Shown in pieces: positions 32,934 through 41,347 of a stretch of 64,000 bases of DNA. The stretch's first letter is position 1, and every line of letters starts with the position of its first letter. Below the pieces are notes generated by a model, which was given only the letters and a program-made list of their open reading frames with translations, ran no database searches and was not told the DNA's origin. Source of the stretch: a virus; the IMG/VR virus record IMGVR_UViG_3300003690_002850, positions 1 through 64,000 of that record; one strand, written 5' to 3'. A program made the translations under genes and the position numbers.

Positions 32934-33415
32934 CCGGTAGACCCAAACCCATCTTTACCGCGGTCGGTATTATCAATTTTATTAGTTTCTGTTACTTTTG
33001 CTGTAAAATGAAGATATAATACTATTTGTGCAATTTTACTACCTTTAGGTAGTGTTACACTAGTATCACTAAAATTATATAATTTTACTCCTAGATCACC
33101 TCTATAACCGTTGTCGATAATACCTAAATGAGGTTGGAGATTATGTTTAAATCCTAAACCACTTCTAGGCTCTATTCTAAACCAGCAGCCCGGCGTTAAA
33201 TATCCTAGAGTTAATCCTACAGGAACTACAGTTGAACCACCCTCCGGGACAACAACTTCTTCAACACTATATAAATCATACCCGGTATCGCTTTTATGTG
33301 CTTGTTCCGGTAGCTTTGCATCTGGATGTGTCTTTACAAAGCTCATTTTAAAATCTGTTGGCCAGCGACCGCCAGTTGCTTTTAATTGTTCATTAATGCT
33401 GCCTTTTAAACTCAT
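32930..33415 (-). CDS. dut: dUTP diphosphatase (trimeric type)
   Basis: 161 residues with all five dUTPase motifs in order: SDTGYDLY (42-49), PRSGL (83-87), GIIDNGYRGDLG (98-109), GSKIAQIVL (125-133) and RGKDGFGSTG (152-161). It hydrolyses dUTP to dUMP, feeding dTMP synthesis and keeping uracil out of phage DNA. The ~25-residue extension before motif I is short and charged. It has its own early-type promoter. Confidence 0.95.
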   Translation of the reverse strand: MSLKGSINEQLKATGGRWPTDFKMSFVKTHPDAKLPEQAHKSDTGYDLYSVEEVVVPEGGSTVVPVGLTLGYLTPGCWFRIEPRSGLGFKHNLQPHLGIIDNGYRGDLGVKLYNFSDTSVTLPKGSKIAQIVLYLHFTAKVTETNKIDNTDRGKDGFGSTG

Positions 33416-33421
33416 ACGATA

Positions 33422-33449
33422 AATATAGTGTATATATTTGATTTTTCAA
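33422..33449 (-). promoter_or_regulatory. Sigma70-type promoter, minus strand (TTGAAA-16-TATATT)
   Basis: On the minus strand TTGAAA (33449-33444) and TATATT (33427-33422) are 16 bases apart; the dUTPase ATG at 33415 follows six bases later. The geometry matches the early promoters on the + strand. Confidence 0.55.
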
Positions 33450-33456
33450 GTAAATA
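33449..33456 (+). promoter_or_regulatory. Late-type promoter (AGTAAATA)
   Basis: AGTAAATA ends five bases before the ATG at 33462. It abuts the -35 of the divergent dUTPase promoter, so early leftward and late rightward signals share this 46-base gap. Confidence 0.5.
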
Positions 33457-33461
33457 ATTTT

Positions 33462-33923
33462 ATGGATGACATTAATCCCGCTGATTTAATATCACAATTA
33501 AAAACATTACCGAAAGATAATAAAAAACTACTTCGAGTTGCTGAAGACAGTACTGACTTACGTAAAGAAGACGTTGAGCAATTTATAATTCAAAAGTCTT
33601 CAAAATTAATTCAAGATTCATTAGAGTTAATAGATAATATGAAAGAAGTAGTTCATCATATGCCTGAAGCAGAAAATGTTTCTTCTCTCGCTGAGCTTAT
33701 TAAAGCATCTACTGGAGCTATAGAAACGTTAAATAAATTAGTTGTTCAAGATAAGAAATCTAATACTACAATAAAAGCAAAACAATTAGATATTGATTCT
33801 AAAAAACAACTTCTAGCATCAGACCAACAACATGCATTAATGTTAAGCAGAGAAGAAGTTCTTGATCGTTTATTAAAAAAGGCAAATGTTATTGAGATTA
33901 ATAAAGTAGAAACTAAGACCTAA
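33462..33923 (+). CDS. gp16: Candidate small terminase subunit (gp16-like)
   Basis: 153 residues from ATG 33462, preferred over the longer frame because of the late element. The central helices (KLIQDSLELIDNMKEVVHHM, SSLAELIKASTGAIETLNKL) with a polar C-terminal coil resemble gp16 of T4-like phages, which forms rings that regulate the terminase motor. Identification is from helix pattern and size, not a diagnostic motif. It lies 14 kb from gp17 and on the opposite strand, unlike T4. It overlaps the end of the next gene by 11 bases. Confidence 0.5.
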   Translation: MDDINPADLISQLKTLPKDNKKLLRVAEDSTDLRKEDVEQFIIQKSSKLIQDSLELIDNMKEVVHHMPEAENVSSLAELIKASTGAIETLNKLVVQDKKSNTTIKAKQLDIDSKKQLLASDQQHALMLSREEVLDRLLKKANVIEINKVETKT

Positions 33924-34767
33924 TATCATCCATAGTAAATGTTCGCCATGAGTCTTGAATTGCGTTCATTAGATCATCTACTTCTTGTTCGGTATTTTCT
34001 ACTGCAAGAGTATGTACAACAGGAATAGCTTCTTGCTTATTAGCTATTTTATTGCACGTTAGCCAAAATAATACTTTATATGCTCCGCCTAATATTCTTC
34101 CTATTTCTATCATAATGTCACTATGTATTTCTCCCAAGCGTTGGTAGTGTACATAATCAGTAACAAGATTGGTTCCGTGCGCGAGATTTGGTTTCCCGTC
34201 GTCACCGTAAATAACCTGTCGCATGTTACGTCCAAAAATAGCTTCAGCTCGTTTGCTTAATCCTAAAATATTTTTATGGGTATCAAAATCTAATTTGTCG
34301 ACTATTATATTATTATAAGGAAATGGTGTGATACTAGGGTCTTGTTCAGAATCAGGGGTTGGGTCAAATTCATCTGCATAGTGCATACTTCTACGTTGCG
34401 GAGTCAGGTATTGAGAAAATAATAATCCAACACTCTCTGATATAGTTTGAAGTATAGTATCTTCTATATTAGGTAATCTTTCTTCTAATAATTCTTTTAC
34501 TTTAGGATGAGCTTTACGATATTTATCTAACCACCAAGCAACAAATTCTCCGCTACTATCTATACCTGCTATATCAACTGGTTGGGTGTTTGCTAAATTT
34601 TCCCAGAAGTCGACTTCAGCTGTTATTGGATCGTTTTTATATTTTATACTACGGTATTGTTTTGCTAGATTATGAAAATCTATATATTGAGGGTCTAGTG
34701 TATCTGGATTTAAAGCATCACTATCCACTATATCTGGTATACCTGTTTTTAATGGTACTGTGCTCAT
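33913..34767 (-). CDS. Hypothetical structural-region protein, 284 aa
   Basis: Not recognised. Mostly helical with several Trp-rich segments (DFWENLANTQP, GEFVAWWLDKYRKAHPKVKE) and a helical C-terminus. It is coupled to the upstream hub-like gene by a four-base overlap, which suggests a role in baseplate or tail assembly. Confidence 0.5.
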   Translation of the reverse strand: MSTVPLKTGIPDIVDSDALNPDTLDPQYIDFHNLAKQYRSIKYKNDPITAEVDFWENLANTQPVDIAGIDSSGEFVAWWLDKYRKAHPKVKELLEERLPNIEDTILQTISESVGLLFSQYLTPQRRSMHYADEFDPTPDSEQDPSITPFPYNNIIVDKLDFDTHKNILGLSKRAEAIFGRNMRQVIYGDDGKPNLAHGTNLVTDYVHYQRLGEIHSDIMIEIGRILGGAYKVLFWLTCNKIANKQEAIPVVHTLAVENTEQEVDDLMNAIQDSWRTFTMDDIRS

Positions 34768-36152
34768 TCTTTTTCTCTATCTAATTTACCACAAATAACT
34801 TTTGATGTAAATACTCCTGGTCGTAATACAGTTGTATTTTGTAAAATAAACCATAATCCTGAAATATCTCTCATTTCTCGGTTAAATGGGATACCGGTTA
34901 ATTCAAGATTTACAAAATTACTGCCCTTTAAATATAAATTTCCAAGTAGTGGTATTGTTATTTTTTTGGAACAGTTTATAAATTTTTGTTGTAAGACTAA
35001 TCGACCTGTATAATTGGTTTGGGTTTGTTCATTTTCAAAAGCAGTTAATATTACTCTGTTAGATTTATTTAAACTAGATGGCTCCTGATTAACGGCTGCT
35101 TCTTTGATCGTTGCACCGAGCCGGGATAAATTAAAATTAGCATAATTAAGGATATCTTGTTTTAATTTATTTACAGTACCTTCTTCATTGAATAAATTAA
35201 ATTCTTTATTAGAGAAATTGTATGATGATACGGAATGATCTATTACTGTATCAACCTCGACTGTCGTTTTTTGTGGTATAATATTTATTTTAGATATATG
35301 AGCAGGCATGCCTGGTTTATTTGTTTGTTTTGTATTACTATATGATTGTCTATTATCTTCTGTTTCTATTCGTATTAACCCAGCGTAGTTTCTTAGGGAT
35401 GCCTGTTTTATAAGTTTACCTAAAGAGGTAAGTTGGTATACTCCTTTATTTTTTGTTAATATTCCCATGTCATGGTCTATTTTAGAATTATATTTAGATA
35501 TTAAATAGTTTAATCCTGCAATTGCAGGTTGTTGGTTTTTTAATGTGTATTCTATTTTCGAGGAACTCTCCTCCCAGTTGTTTACATCAATGATTGATTC
35601 TGGTTTGGATTCTCTTTTGTATAATGAAACTAACAAATGCTTGATTGCGTCACTAACTAAAATTTGTTTGTCGTTTGTACTTTTATGAGTAGCATCATTT
35701 ATATAATTATTTGTTGACCATGGGAATTTAGTATACATTAATGGTCCATAGTCTATGTTTACAAAAAAGTAGTTTAATACTTTTTGTCCGTCGTTAAGAC
35801 CGATCTCTACGTTTTGTACTATATATGTTTCGGATAATATTGTAACCTTTTGGTTAGTAGTAGGATTATAAACTTGTTCAACAGCAATATAAATAAATTC
35901 CCCACCACTAGTAACCATATTGTAATCAAATGATTTAAATGGTGCTACTGTTTGAAATGTACTACGTTCAAACTTATTATCTAATTGTAACCGACCTCGC
36001 ATGAACGGAGTAAGGTATGACGATTCGAATGTTAATTTTTTAAAATCTTGGCCAGGAATAACTTTAGTTTGACCTTTATCATTTACGAACTGAATAGTAA
36101 CCAAATATTCTGTACTATTTGCAGTAATTCTAAGTGGTTCATTGCTAGCCAT
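34764..36152 (-). CDS. Candidate baseplate hub protein (gp27-like)
   Basis: 462 residues. Alternating strand-rich segments at both ends and a helical middle (QQPAIAGLNYLISKYNSKID) recall hub proteins of contractile tails; the C-terminal stretch IPLLGNLYLKGSNFVNLEL is typical of the tube-fold domain of gp27/gpD hubs. It follows gp53-like and gp48-like genes in a baseplate cluster. No motif proves the assignment; it could be another tube-fold baseplate protein. Confidence 0.45.
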   Translation of the reverse strand: MASNEPLRITANSTEYLVTIQFVNDKGQTKVIPGQDFKKLTFESSYLTPFMRGRLQLDNKFERSTFQTVAPFKSFDYNMVTSGGEFIYIAVEQVYNPTTNQKVTILSETYIVQNVEIGLNDGQKVLNYFFVNIDYGPLMYTKFPWSTNNYINDATHKSTNDKQILVSDAIKHLLVSLYKRESKPESIIDVNNWEESSSKIEYTLKNQQPAIAGLNYLISKYNSKIDHDMGILTKNKGVYQLTSLGKLIKQASLRNYAGLIRIETEDNRQSYSNTKQTNKPGMPAHISKINIIPQKTTVEVDTVIDHSVSSYNFSNKEFNLFNEEGTVNKLKQDILNYANFNLSRLGATIKEAAVNQEPSSLNKSNRVILTAFENEQTQTNYTGRLVLQQKFINCSKKITIPLLGNLYLKGSNFVNLELTGIPFNREMRDISGLWFILQNTTVLRPGVFTSKVICGKLDREKE

Positions 36153-36158
36153 TATACT

Positions 36159-36527
36159 TTATATTAGTTGTTGTTTTATTTCTGCGAGTATAGTATTTAC
36201 ATATGATGGTCTTATAAGTTTATAAGCCTTCCCGACCTCAGGATTAACAGTCGGGTTTTGTATCTTATTTACACCGCATATAAGCCACCAGAGGTTTTGA
36301 TCTCCATATACTTCATGTGCTAGTGTTGTCCATGGAATACTAGCGGTAGTATATTGTTCATAATATACTTCTGTCCCGAGGTCATCTGGAAAGTTAATTT
36401 TTTTAATAATGTTATAAAAAAGATAATTATCACATAAACTCATACTAAATATATTTTCATATCTAGTATCACTTAGCGGTAATAAAGTATCAATATTATT
36501 TCTCTTTTTTTGTAAATCAGTTATCAT
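36159..36527 (-). CDS. gp53: Baseplate wedge protein gp53-like
   Basis: 122 residues. The region TTLAHEVYGDQNLWWLICGV followed by NKIQNP and EVGKAYKLIRP has the LysM-like pattern of T4 gp53 and its relatives (W..LA...YGD..LWW.I...N.I.NP). gp53 is the last wedge protein and bridges wedge to hub. It is shorter than T4 gp53 (196). Its start abuts the upstream gene's stop. Confidence 0.75.
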   Translation of the reverse strand: MITDLQKKRNNIDTLLPLSDTRYENIFSMSLCDNYLFYNIIKKINFPDDLGTEVYYEQYTTASIPWTTLAHEVYGDQNLWWLICGVNKIQNPTVNPEVGKAYKLIRPSYVNTILAEIKQQLI

Positions 36528-37850
36528 TTATTCTTTAGGGTCTGGCGGAAAAATTCCGTGGTCTTTTTGTCTTTGTTTTGACCAAGGTGAAAGACTTTGA
36601 GGGACTCCTTCTCGTAACGCGTTTCCTTTCTCAATGTCGGATTCACTTGATTCTTTAACGACTTCAGTAGCATTTACAGCGTTATTAAGACTATCAAAAA
36701 ATAAGTTCTTTGTTTCTGGTGTAAGACTGGTTAGTGTTAATTGTACCTCGTATCCTTCAGGAACAATAGCTTCGACTTGTTCTCCGCCAAGATTTGCATG
36801 AAAGGGTCTTCTTACACCGACAAAATTTACATTAATTTTACTCAAAAAGCTCCATCGATAACTAAAAACACCTGGACAGAAAGCTTGATATATAACCGGG
36901 GGTGTTAATGATGTTCTATTAATCCTATTAGGTAAATTTTGATAAAGTAACAAATATATAAAAGTAAGATTATCAAGGGCGGTTGATTTCTGATCGTATA
37001 CTGTATTATCTAAGAAAAAGTTTATATCATAGCTCGGACCAGCTTGAGGATAGTCAAAAGTTTTAGCAAAATCGACTCCTACGGACGGTGAAAGTAGGCT
37101 TGTAATGTTTGATAATGCCCCAACTGATTTTATTAGGAAATTTGAGCCTTCACTACCCCATGAATTGTTTATTTGTTTATATGAATCTTCTAAGTAAGGT
37201 ATGTTATATTTAAATCCAGTATAATGTATACCATATATTCTTTCATAATTTCTTAAATATGCTGGTCCAGATATACGATTAGCTCCTAGTACATGTTTCC
37301 GTAGAGCTTCAAAGTCAGCTGATACGGCATTTGCTCCAATTACTCCGGAACTAAATAGTTCGTGAATACCTTTGCCAGCCCAATCACTAATGCCACCTGC
37401 GAGGTCGCTCCAAAAACCACCAGGTGCGTCAGGATCAACTCCTGATCGCTGAATAGCTCTCTGTACAGCAGTACCTTGCTGAGGGCCAGTTAGTTTTTGA
37501 CCTATGTCAAGTAATCCTGTTCTTTCTGGTGAAACTAATTGATCTATAAAAAGAGCTAGGTTATTAAAAAACGCTGGGTTTACTACTTCCATTTCCCTTA
37601 AAGTAATAGTTGGTGTATTATTTACAGTAACGGAATTTAATGAGGATTTTGTCCATCTAAACTTCTTTACAATATTAAACAGACCATCGTTAGTAGGTAC
37701 TGCTATCTTAGCCATGTTTTTAGAATATCTTTGACTCTTAGCTGCAGTTTGTACTGTTCTAAGAAAAGTACTACCAGACGCCTTTACTGCTTGAGTAGTT
37801 TCTGGTTCAACTGATTCAAATCTAAAAAATTTTGTCGGTGTTTGTATCAT
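36528..37850 (-). CDS. Candidate baseplate tube cap protein (gp48-like)
   Basis: 440 residues. The C-terminal region (NFVGVRRPFHANLGG then PEGYEVQLTLTSLTPETKNLF) resembles the closing tube-fold strands of gp48, where a cargo-contact segment precedes a strand pair ending before the C-terminus. A Gly/Ala-rich helical insertion occupies ~130-210. The position between tape-measure-like and gp53-like genes supports a baseplate cap role; sequence support alone is modest. Confidence 0.4.
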   Translation of the reverse strand: MIQTPTKFFRFESVEPETTQAVKASGSTFLRTVQTAAKSQRYSKNMAKIAVPTNDGLFNIVKKFRWTKSSLNSVTVNNTPTITLREMEVVNPAFFNNLALFIDQLVSPERTGLLDIGQKLTGPQQGTAVQRAIQRSGVDPDAPGGFWSDLAGGISDWAGKGIHELFSSGVIGANAVSADFEALRKHVLGANRISGPAYLRNYERIYGIHYTGFKYNIPYLEDSYKQINNSWGSEGSNFLIKSVGALSNITSLLSPSVGVDFAKTFDYPQAGPSYDINFFLDNTVYDQKSTALDNLTFIYLLLYQNLPNRINRTSLTPPVIYQAFCPGVFSYRWSFLSKINVNFVGVRRPFHANLGGEQVEAIVPEGYEVQLTLTSLTPETKNLFFDSLNNAVNATEVVKESSESDIEKGNALREGVPQSLSPWSKQRQKDHGIFPPDPKE

Positions 37851-37856
37851 GATATA

Positions 37857-39974
37857 TTAATTTGGCATAACGGGCACGTACCTCGGCATACTATACTGTT
37901 GATGAGTTTGATCTAGAACGTTATCATCGCCGACCTTCTCGAGGACCGTAATTGGTGATCCCACTGTTCTATTTTGTTGTTCGGCATGCCGATCTAACCA
38001 TTGCATAAGAGTTTTGCTATTTGCATTTAAAGATTCTCGCATTATTCGTTGAGTATCCTCCGTTCTCTTTTGTAGTTGAGCTCTACCATGGTCGGTCGAG
38101 AGCATTGTCGCTTCTTCTTGGCGGTGTTGTGCGAGATCGACATGATCAGATTTAAACTCATGTGCAGTCATGTCATATTCTGCAGCTAAAAGCTTTACGT
38201 TCTTGTCTGTCATATACGGTAAGTCAGACGGTTTAATAATATCTGCCTCCCATAGCGCAGCTAATCTCTTTCCCTTTATTTTGTCAACGTTAGCACTCGT
38301 AGTATAAGTTAGATCTTTTTTTGTAGATTCTCTCGAGGCTCGATTCGCTTCTGATTTCCTATGTTCTTCGCGCTGTTTCCATGTTATACGTTCTTTACTA
38401 TCCTTTGTAAGCTTATATGCTTTACGAGTAGAAACTTCTTTAAGAGAGGTAGAGATTACTTTTAACATTGTTAAGTTTTGTGTTAAGAGTTCTTCTGTTT
38501 GCATGTACCGCTTTACACCGGGTCTTTCAGCTCCTACCGGTGCCCATCCCGGGAAACCATATGGATACTGAAGACCATCATCATTCATTTGTATATTTTT
38601 TATTTGTGTCATCCGGGCTTTATGGTAACTCTTATATGTATATCCAGCAATTTTTCGGTCCGTGGCCCTGTAGCCTCCCTGTGGATCCATCAATGCAGCC
38701 TCGTGCTTTCCAGCTAGTACAGGAGCTGCAAGGGCAGCTTGTAGTGCTGTGTCTGAAAGTAACTCGATTGAGGCAGCAGGGTTAAGTAACAGGAGACCAG
38801 CTTTACCTGCGTAACCTGCCTCCTGAAATTCCTCTTTAAAATCTTGGAATGCACTTGCATCTGTCATTAGCTCATGTACATCTGTTACTGTGAACCCTAA
38901 TTCAACTAGTAAACCAACAAAAGGAATTGGTTTTGTCCAAGCCCTAAATCCTGTTTTTGCTATAGCTTTACTAGCGTTTTTTCCAAGAGCTTTGTTAAAT
39001 GCTTTATTTACTCCTCTTCCAGCGCCCGGTACCCTTGACACTAATTTACCGGTGAGATTATCTACAATTCCTACAATTTTACCAGCTTTAAAATGAACCA
39101 CACCAGCGCGAGTCATTTTTGTTCCAGTATAACCTCTTAATCTTGTATATGTGAAGGCGGATCCCTTTCCAATATTCGAAGCATATGTCTTCATCCTTCT
39201 TTGTGAGTAGAATGGTGATGTTATACCTCTGGCCATGCCAGCTAAACGGGCACGCCCTCCTTTATATAACAGTTGTGACCCTGCCGCTAGCGGCACACCA
39301 TAGTCAACTGCGGCTTTTCCTAATCCGCCCATTACCCCAGTTCCTTCGAAACGATCCCAACCACCCATACTTGGTCGGCCAGGACTCCCGAGGCCATGTT
39401 CAGCATAATCTCGACCTAGTTTCATTGCAAGTAATATAGGTAATGCGGTTGATAATGCTCCTCCAATTTTATATAACATTTGAGGAATACCGAATGCTGT
39501 AAGGGCACTTCCTCCTGCTGCGTATGCTAGGTTTCGCATAGAAAAAAGATGTCCTTTATTAGATTTTTTTAAGATCTCTTCTAAGCCATCTTTTGACATT
39601 GACGCTATAGGAGCACCTCCACCACCTTTTGGTCGTTTAGTAGCTCCTGATAACCCAGGACCTCCTGGACTCATTTTTCTTAATTCATCAAGTTGTAGTC
39701 TATTGATGTCTATTAATTTTTGTATTCCACCTAATTTGTTATCTATACTTGAAAGATGTGTTTTAGAAGATTTACTATGAGTTTCATCTTTTAATAAAAG
39801 TTTTGATAGAGCACTTTTTGCTCCAAATAATGTAACAAAGTCAGTATTTAGCTGAGTTATTGCCGTTTTTGTGTCCTCGGTATTACGATCGACATCAGCG
39901 AGCCCGGCTGCTACGTTTTCTAGCGCTTTTGCTATGCGATTTATTAATTGTACACCTATAGTCTCTTCAGCCAT
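37857..39974 (-). CDS. Putative tape measure/tail length protein (gp29-like)
   Basis: 705 residues. An N-terminal coiled coil (LENVAAGLADVDRNTEDTKT), a Gly-rich linker (~100-125), a hydrophobic Ala/Gly region (~145-185, GGALSTALPILLAMKLG) and a long helical, charged C-terminus are the usual layout of tape measure proteins. It is preceded by two chaperone-like genes and followed by baseplate genes, as for T4 gp29. T4 gp29 is 590 residues, so the tail may be longer, if this call is right. Confidence 0.55.
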   Translation of the reverse strand: MAEETIGVQLINRIAKALENVAAGLADVDRNTEDTKTAITQLNTDFVTLFGAKSALSKLLLKDETHSKSSKTHLSSIDNKLGGIQKLIDINRLQLDELRKMSPGGPGLSGATKRPKGGGGAPIASMSKDGLEEILKKSNKGHLFSMRNLAYAAGGSALTAFGIPQMLYKIGGALSTALPILLAMKLGRDYAEHGLGSPGRPSMGGWDRFEGTGVMGGLGKAAVDYGVPLAAGSQLLYKGGRARLAGMARGITSPFYSQRRMKTYASNIGKGSAFTYTRLRGYTGTKMTRAGVVHFKAGKIVGIVDNLTGKLVSRVPGAGRGVNKAFNKALGKNASKAIAKTGFRAWTKPIPFVGLLVELGFTVTDVHELMTDASAFQDFKEEFQEAGYAGKAGLLLLNPAASIELLSDTALQAALAAPVLAGKHEAALMDPQGGYRATDRKIAGYTYKSYHKARMTQIKNIQMNDDGLQYPYGFPGWAPVGAERPGVKRYMQTEELLTQNLTMLKVISTSLKEVSTRKAYKLTKDSKERITWKQREEHRKSEANRASRESTKKDLTYTTSANVDKIKGKRLAALWEADIIKPSDLPYMTDKNVKLLAAEYDMTAHEFKSDHVDLAQHRQEEATMLSTDHGRAQLQKRTEDTQRIMRESLNANSKTLMQWLDRHAEQQNRTVGSPITVLEKVGDDNVLDQTHQQYSMPRYVPVMPN

Positions 39975-39983
39975 GTCTATAGA

Positions 39984-39991
39984 TATTTAAT
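39984..39991 (-). promoter_or_regulatory. Late-type promoter, minus strand (ATTAAATA)
   Basis: ATTAAATA nine bases before the ATG at 39974. Confidence 0.4.
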
Positions 39992-39998
39992 TTAAAAA

Positions 39999-40676
39999 TC
40001 AATAAAAAGAGGAATAATCGGCTTCAAGTAAGCGTGTATTAGCTACTTTTTCAAGAACTTTAGATACTGTTTTTGCAATTTCTCGGAGATGTTCTATATC
40101 GAATAATAAAAATAGTTTATGTAATTCCTGTATAGATATATTGTCTATAAGATATTCGTGCTTATCAATATCTATTGAATGTAAGAATCTAAAAACATCA
40201 AAAAATATTATATCCATATCAGTTTTTTCTTTGGCTTCTTCCAACAAAAATGTTAATATTGTATTTTCTTCTTCTAAAGTAGGTTGTTTAAATTTAATTA
40301 AAGGTTGTATGTTATTTAAATTAAGTTTTAATTTGATATCGTTTAATTTATCCATACATTTTAAATCTTCTGAGAGGTTAGAAGAATTATCAGAAGACTC
40401 TATATCTTTTTTCCAAAAATCAAGAAGAAATAATTTATCTCTATGAGTGAATGTTCTTTCTGAATGAAGCTCAATTATGTACTTGTTCATAAATTTAATG
40501 TATTCAAGTACAAAAAGATTATCAACATTTTTCGCATCATCCGGGAGATTGGTAAAATGAGAATGTAGTTTGGTTTGAAAATGTACATTTAATTTGTTTA
40601 AAGTTATTTCCTTACTATCCGGAAGTATAACATTAGTTGTACATAAATTTTTAAATTTATTTAATAGATCAGTCAT
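39999..40676 (-). CDS. Candidate tail assembly chaperone/hub-assembly protein (gp51-like)
   Basis: 225 residues, all-helical, Leu/Lys/Asp-rich, without catalytic motifs. It overlaps the previous gene by eight bases and precedes the tape-measure-like gene. T4 gp26 and gp51, members of one baseplate-assembly family, sit in comparable positions. The assignment is from synteny and size only. Confidence 0.4.
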   Translation of the reverse strand: MTDLLNKFKNLCTTNVILPDSKEITLNKLNVHFQTKLHSHFTNLPDDAKNVDNLFVLEYIKFMNKYIIELHSERTFTHRDKLFLLDFWKKDIESSDNSSNLSEDLKCMDKLNDIKLKLNLNNIQPLIKFKQPTLEEENTILTFLLEEAKEKTDMDIIFFDVFRFLHSIDIDKHEYLIDNISIQELHKLFLLFDIEHLREIAKTVSKVLEKVANTRLLEADYSSFY

Positions 40677-41340
40677 CTTTATTGAGTTTTAAATTAATTA
40701 TTTTTACATATGCATTTATTGAATTTATTGTAATATTATTAAAATCTTGATATGTAAAATTATATTGTTTCATGAGAAGTAACTGCTGTTGTATTAAACT
40801 GTCATAATCTTGAACGAAACACAAATATATTATATTTATAATTATATCTTTATGATATAGAAATCCACTATTATATTTTTCACTTACATAATACACATAC
40901 ATTTCATTTAATTTATTAAGATATGTTTGTATATATGGTGTACATTTTTTTACCAACGATAAAGGTATATAATCATAGTTGCTCGGATTAACATCTAAGA
41001 ATACATTTTGATATTGAATTTTTTTAATACAAGAGGCAGGTAATGTTGAGCCTGTGCTCGGATATCCTATAGTAATTTTGTAATTGTCAATATGATAAAT
41101 ATCTTCTTTATCCAGAGGTACGTTTTTAAGAAAATCGTCTTTATAAATTATTAATTCTTTTTTTGATATATCTAATTTTATACAATCGTTAGTTTCTATA
41201 AATTTTTCAGCTTTACATTTTTTCAAAAAATCTATAATATTTTTACTTGGTAGTTTTTTGGTAATATATGAAAATACTTTATCGTATTGTTTATGTTTAT
41301 AAAGCTTAGAAACTTCTAATACGTCGTTATAACTTATCAT
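40669..41340 (-). CDS. Candidate baseplate hub assembly protein (gp26-like)
   Basis: 223 residues. A strand-like core containing YKITIGYPSTGSTLPAS (residues ~88-104) is followed by a helical half with DYDSLIQQQLLLMKQYNF, a pattern seen in T4 gp26-family proteins. It is one of a pair with the overlapping downstream gene, just ahead of the putative tape measure. Moderate support. Confidence 0.45.
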   Translation of the reverse strand: MISYNDVLEVSKLYKHKQYDKVFSYITKKLPSKNIIDFLKKCKAEKFIETNDCIKLDISKKELIIYKDDFLKNVPLDKEDIYHIDNYKITIGYPSTGSTLPASCIKKIQYQNVFLDVNPSNYDYIPLSLVKKCTPYIQTYLNKLNEMYVYYVSEKYNSGFLYHKDIIINIIYLCFVQDYDSLIQQQLLLMKQYNFTYQDFNNITINSINAYVKIINLKLNKDD

Positions 41341-41347
41341 TTAATTT

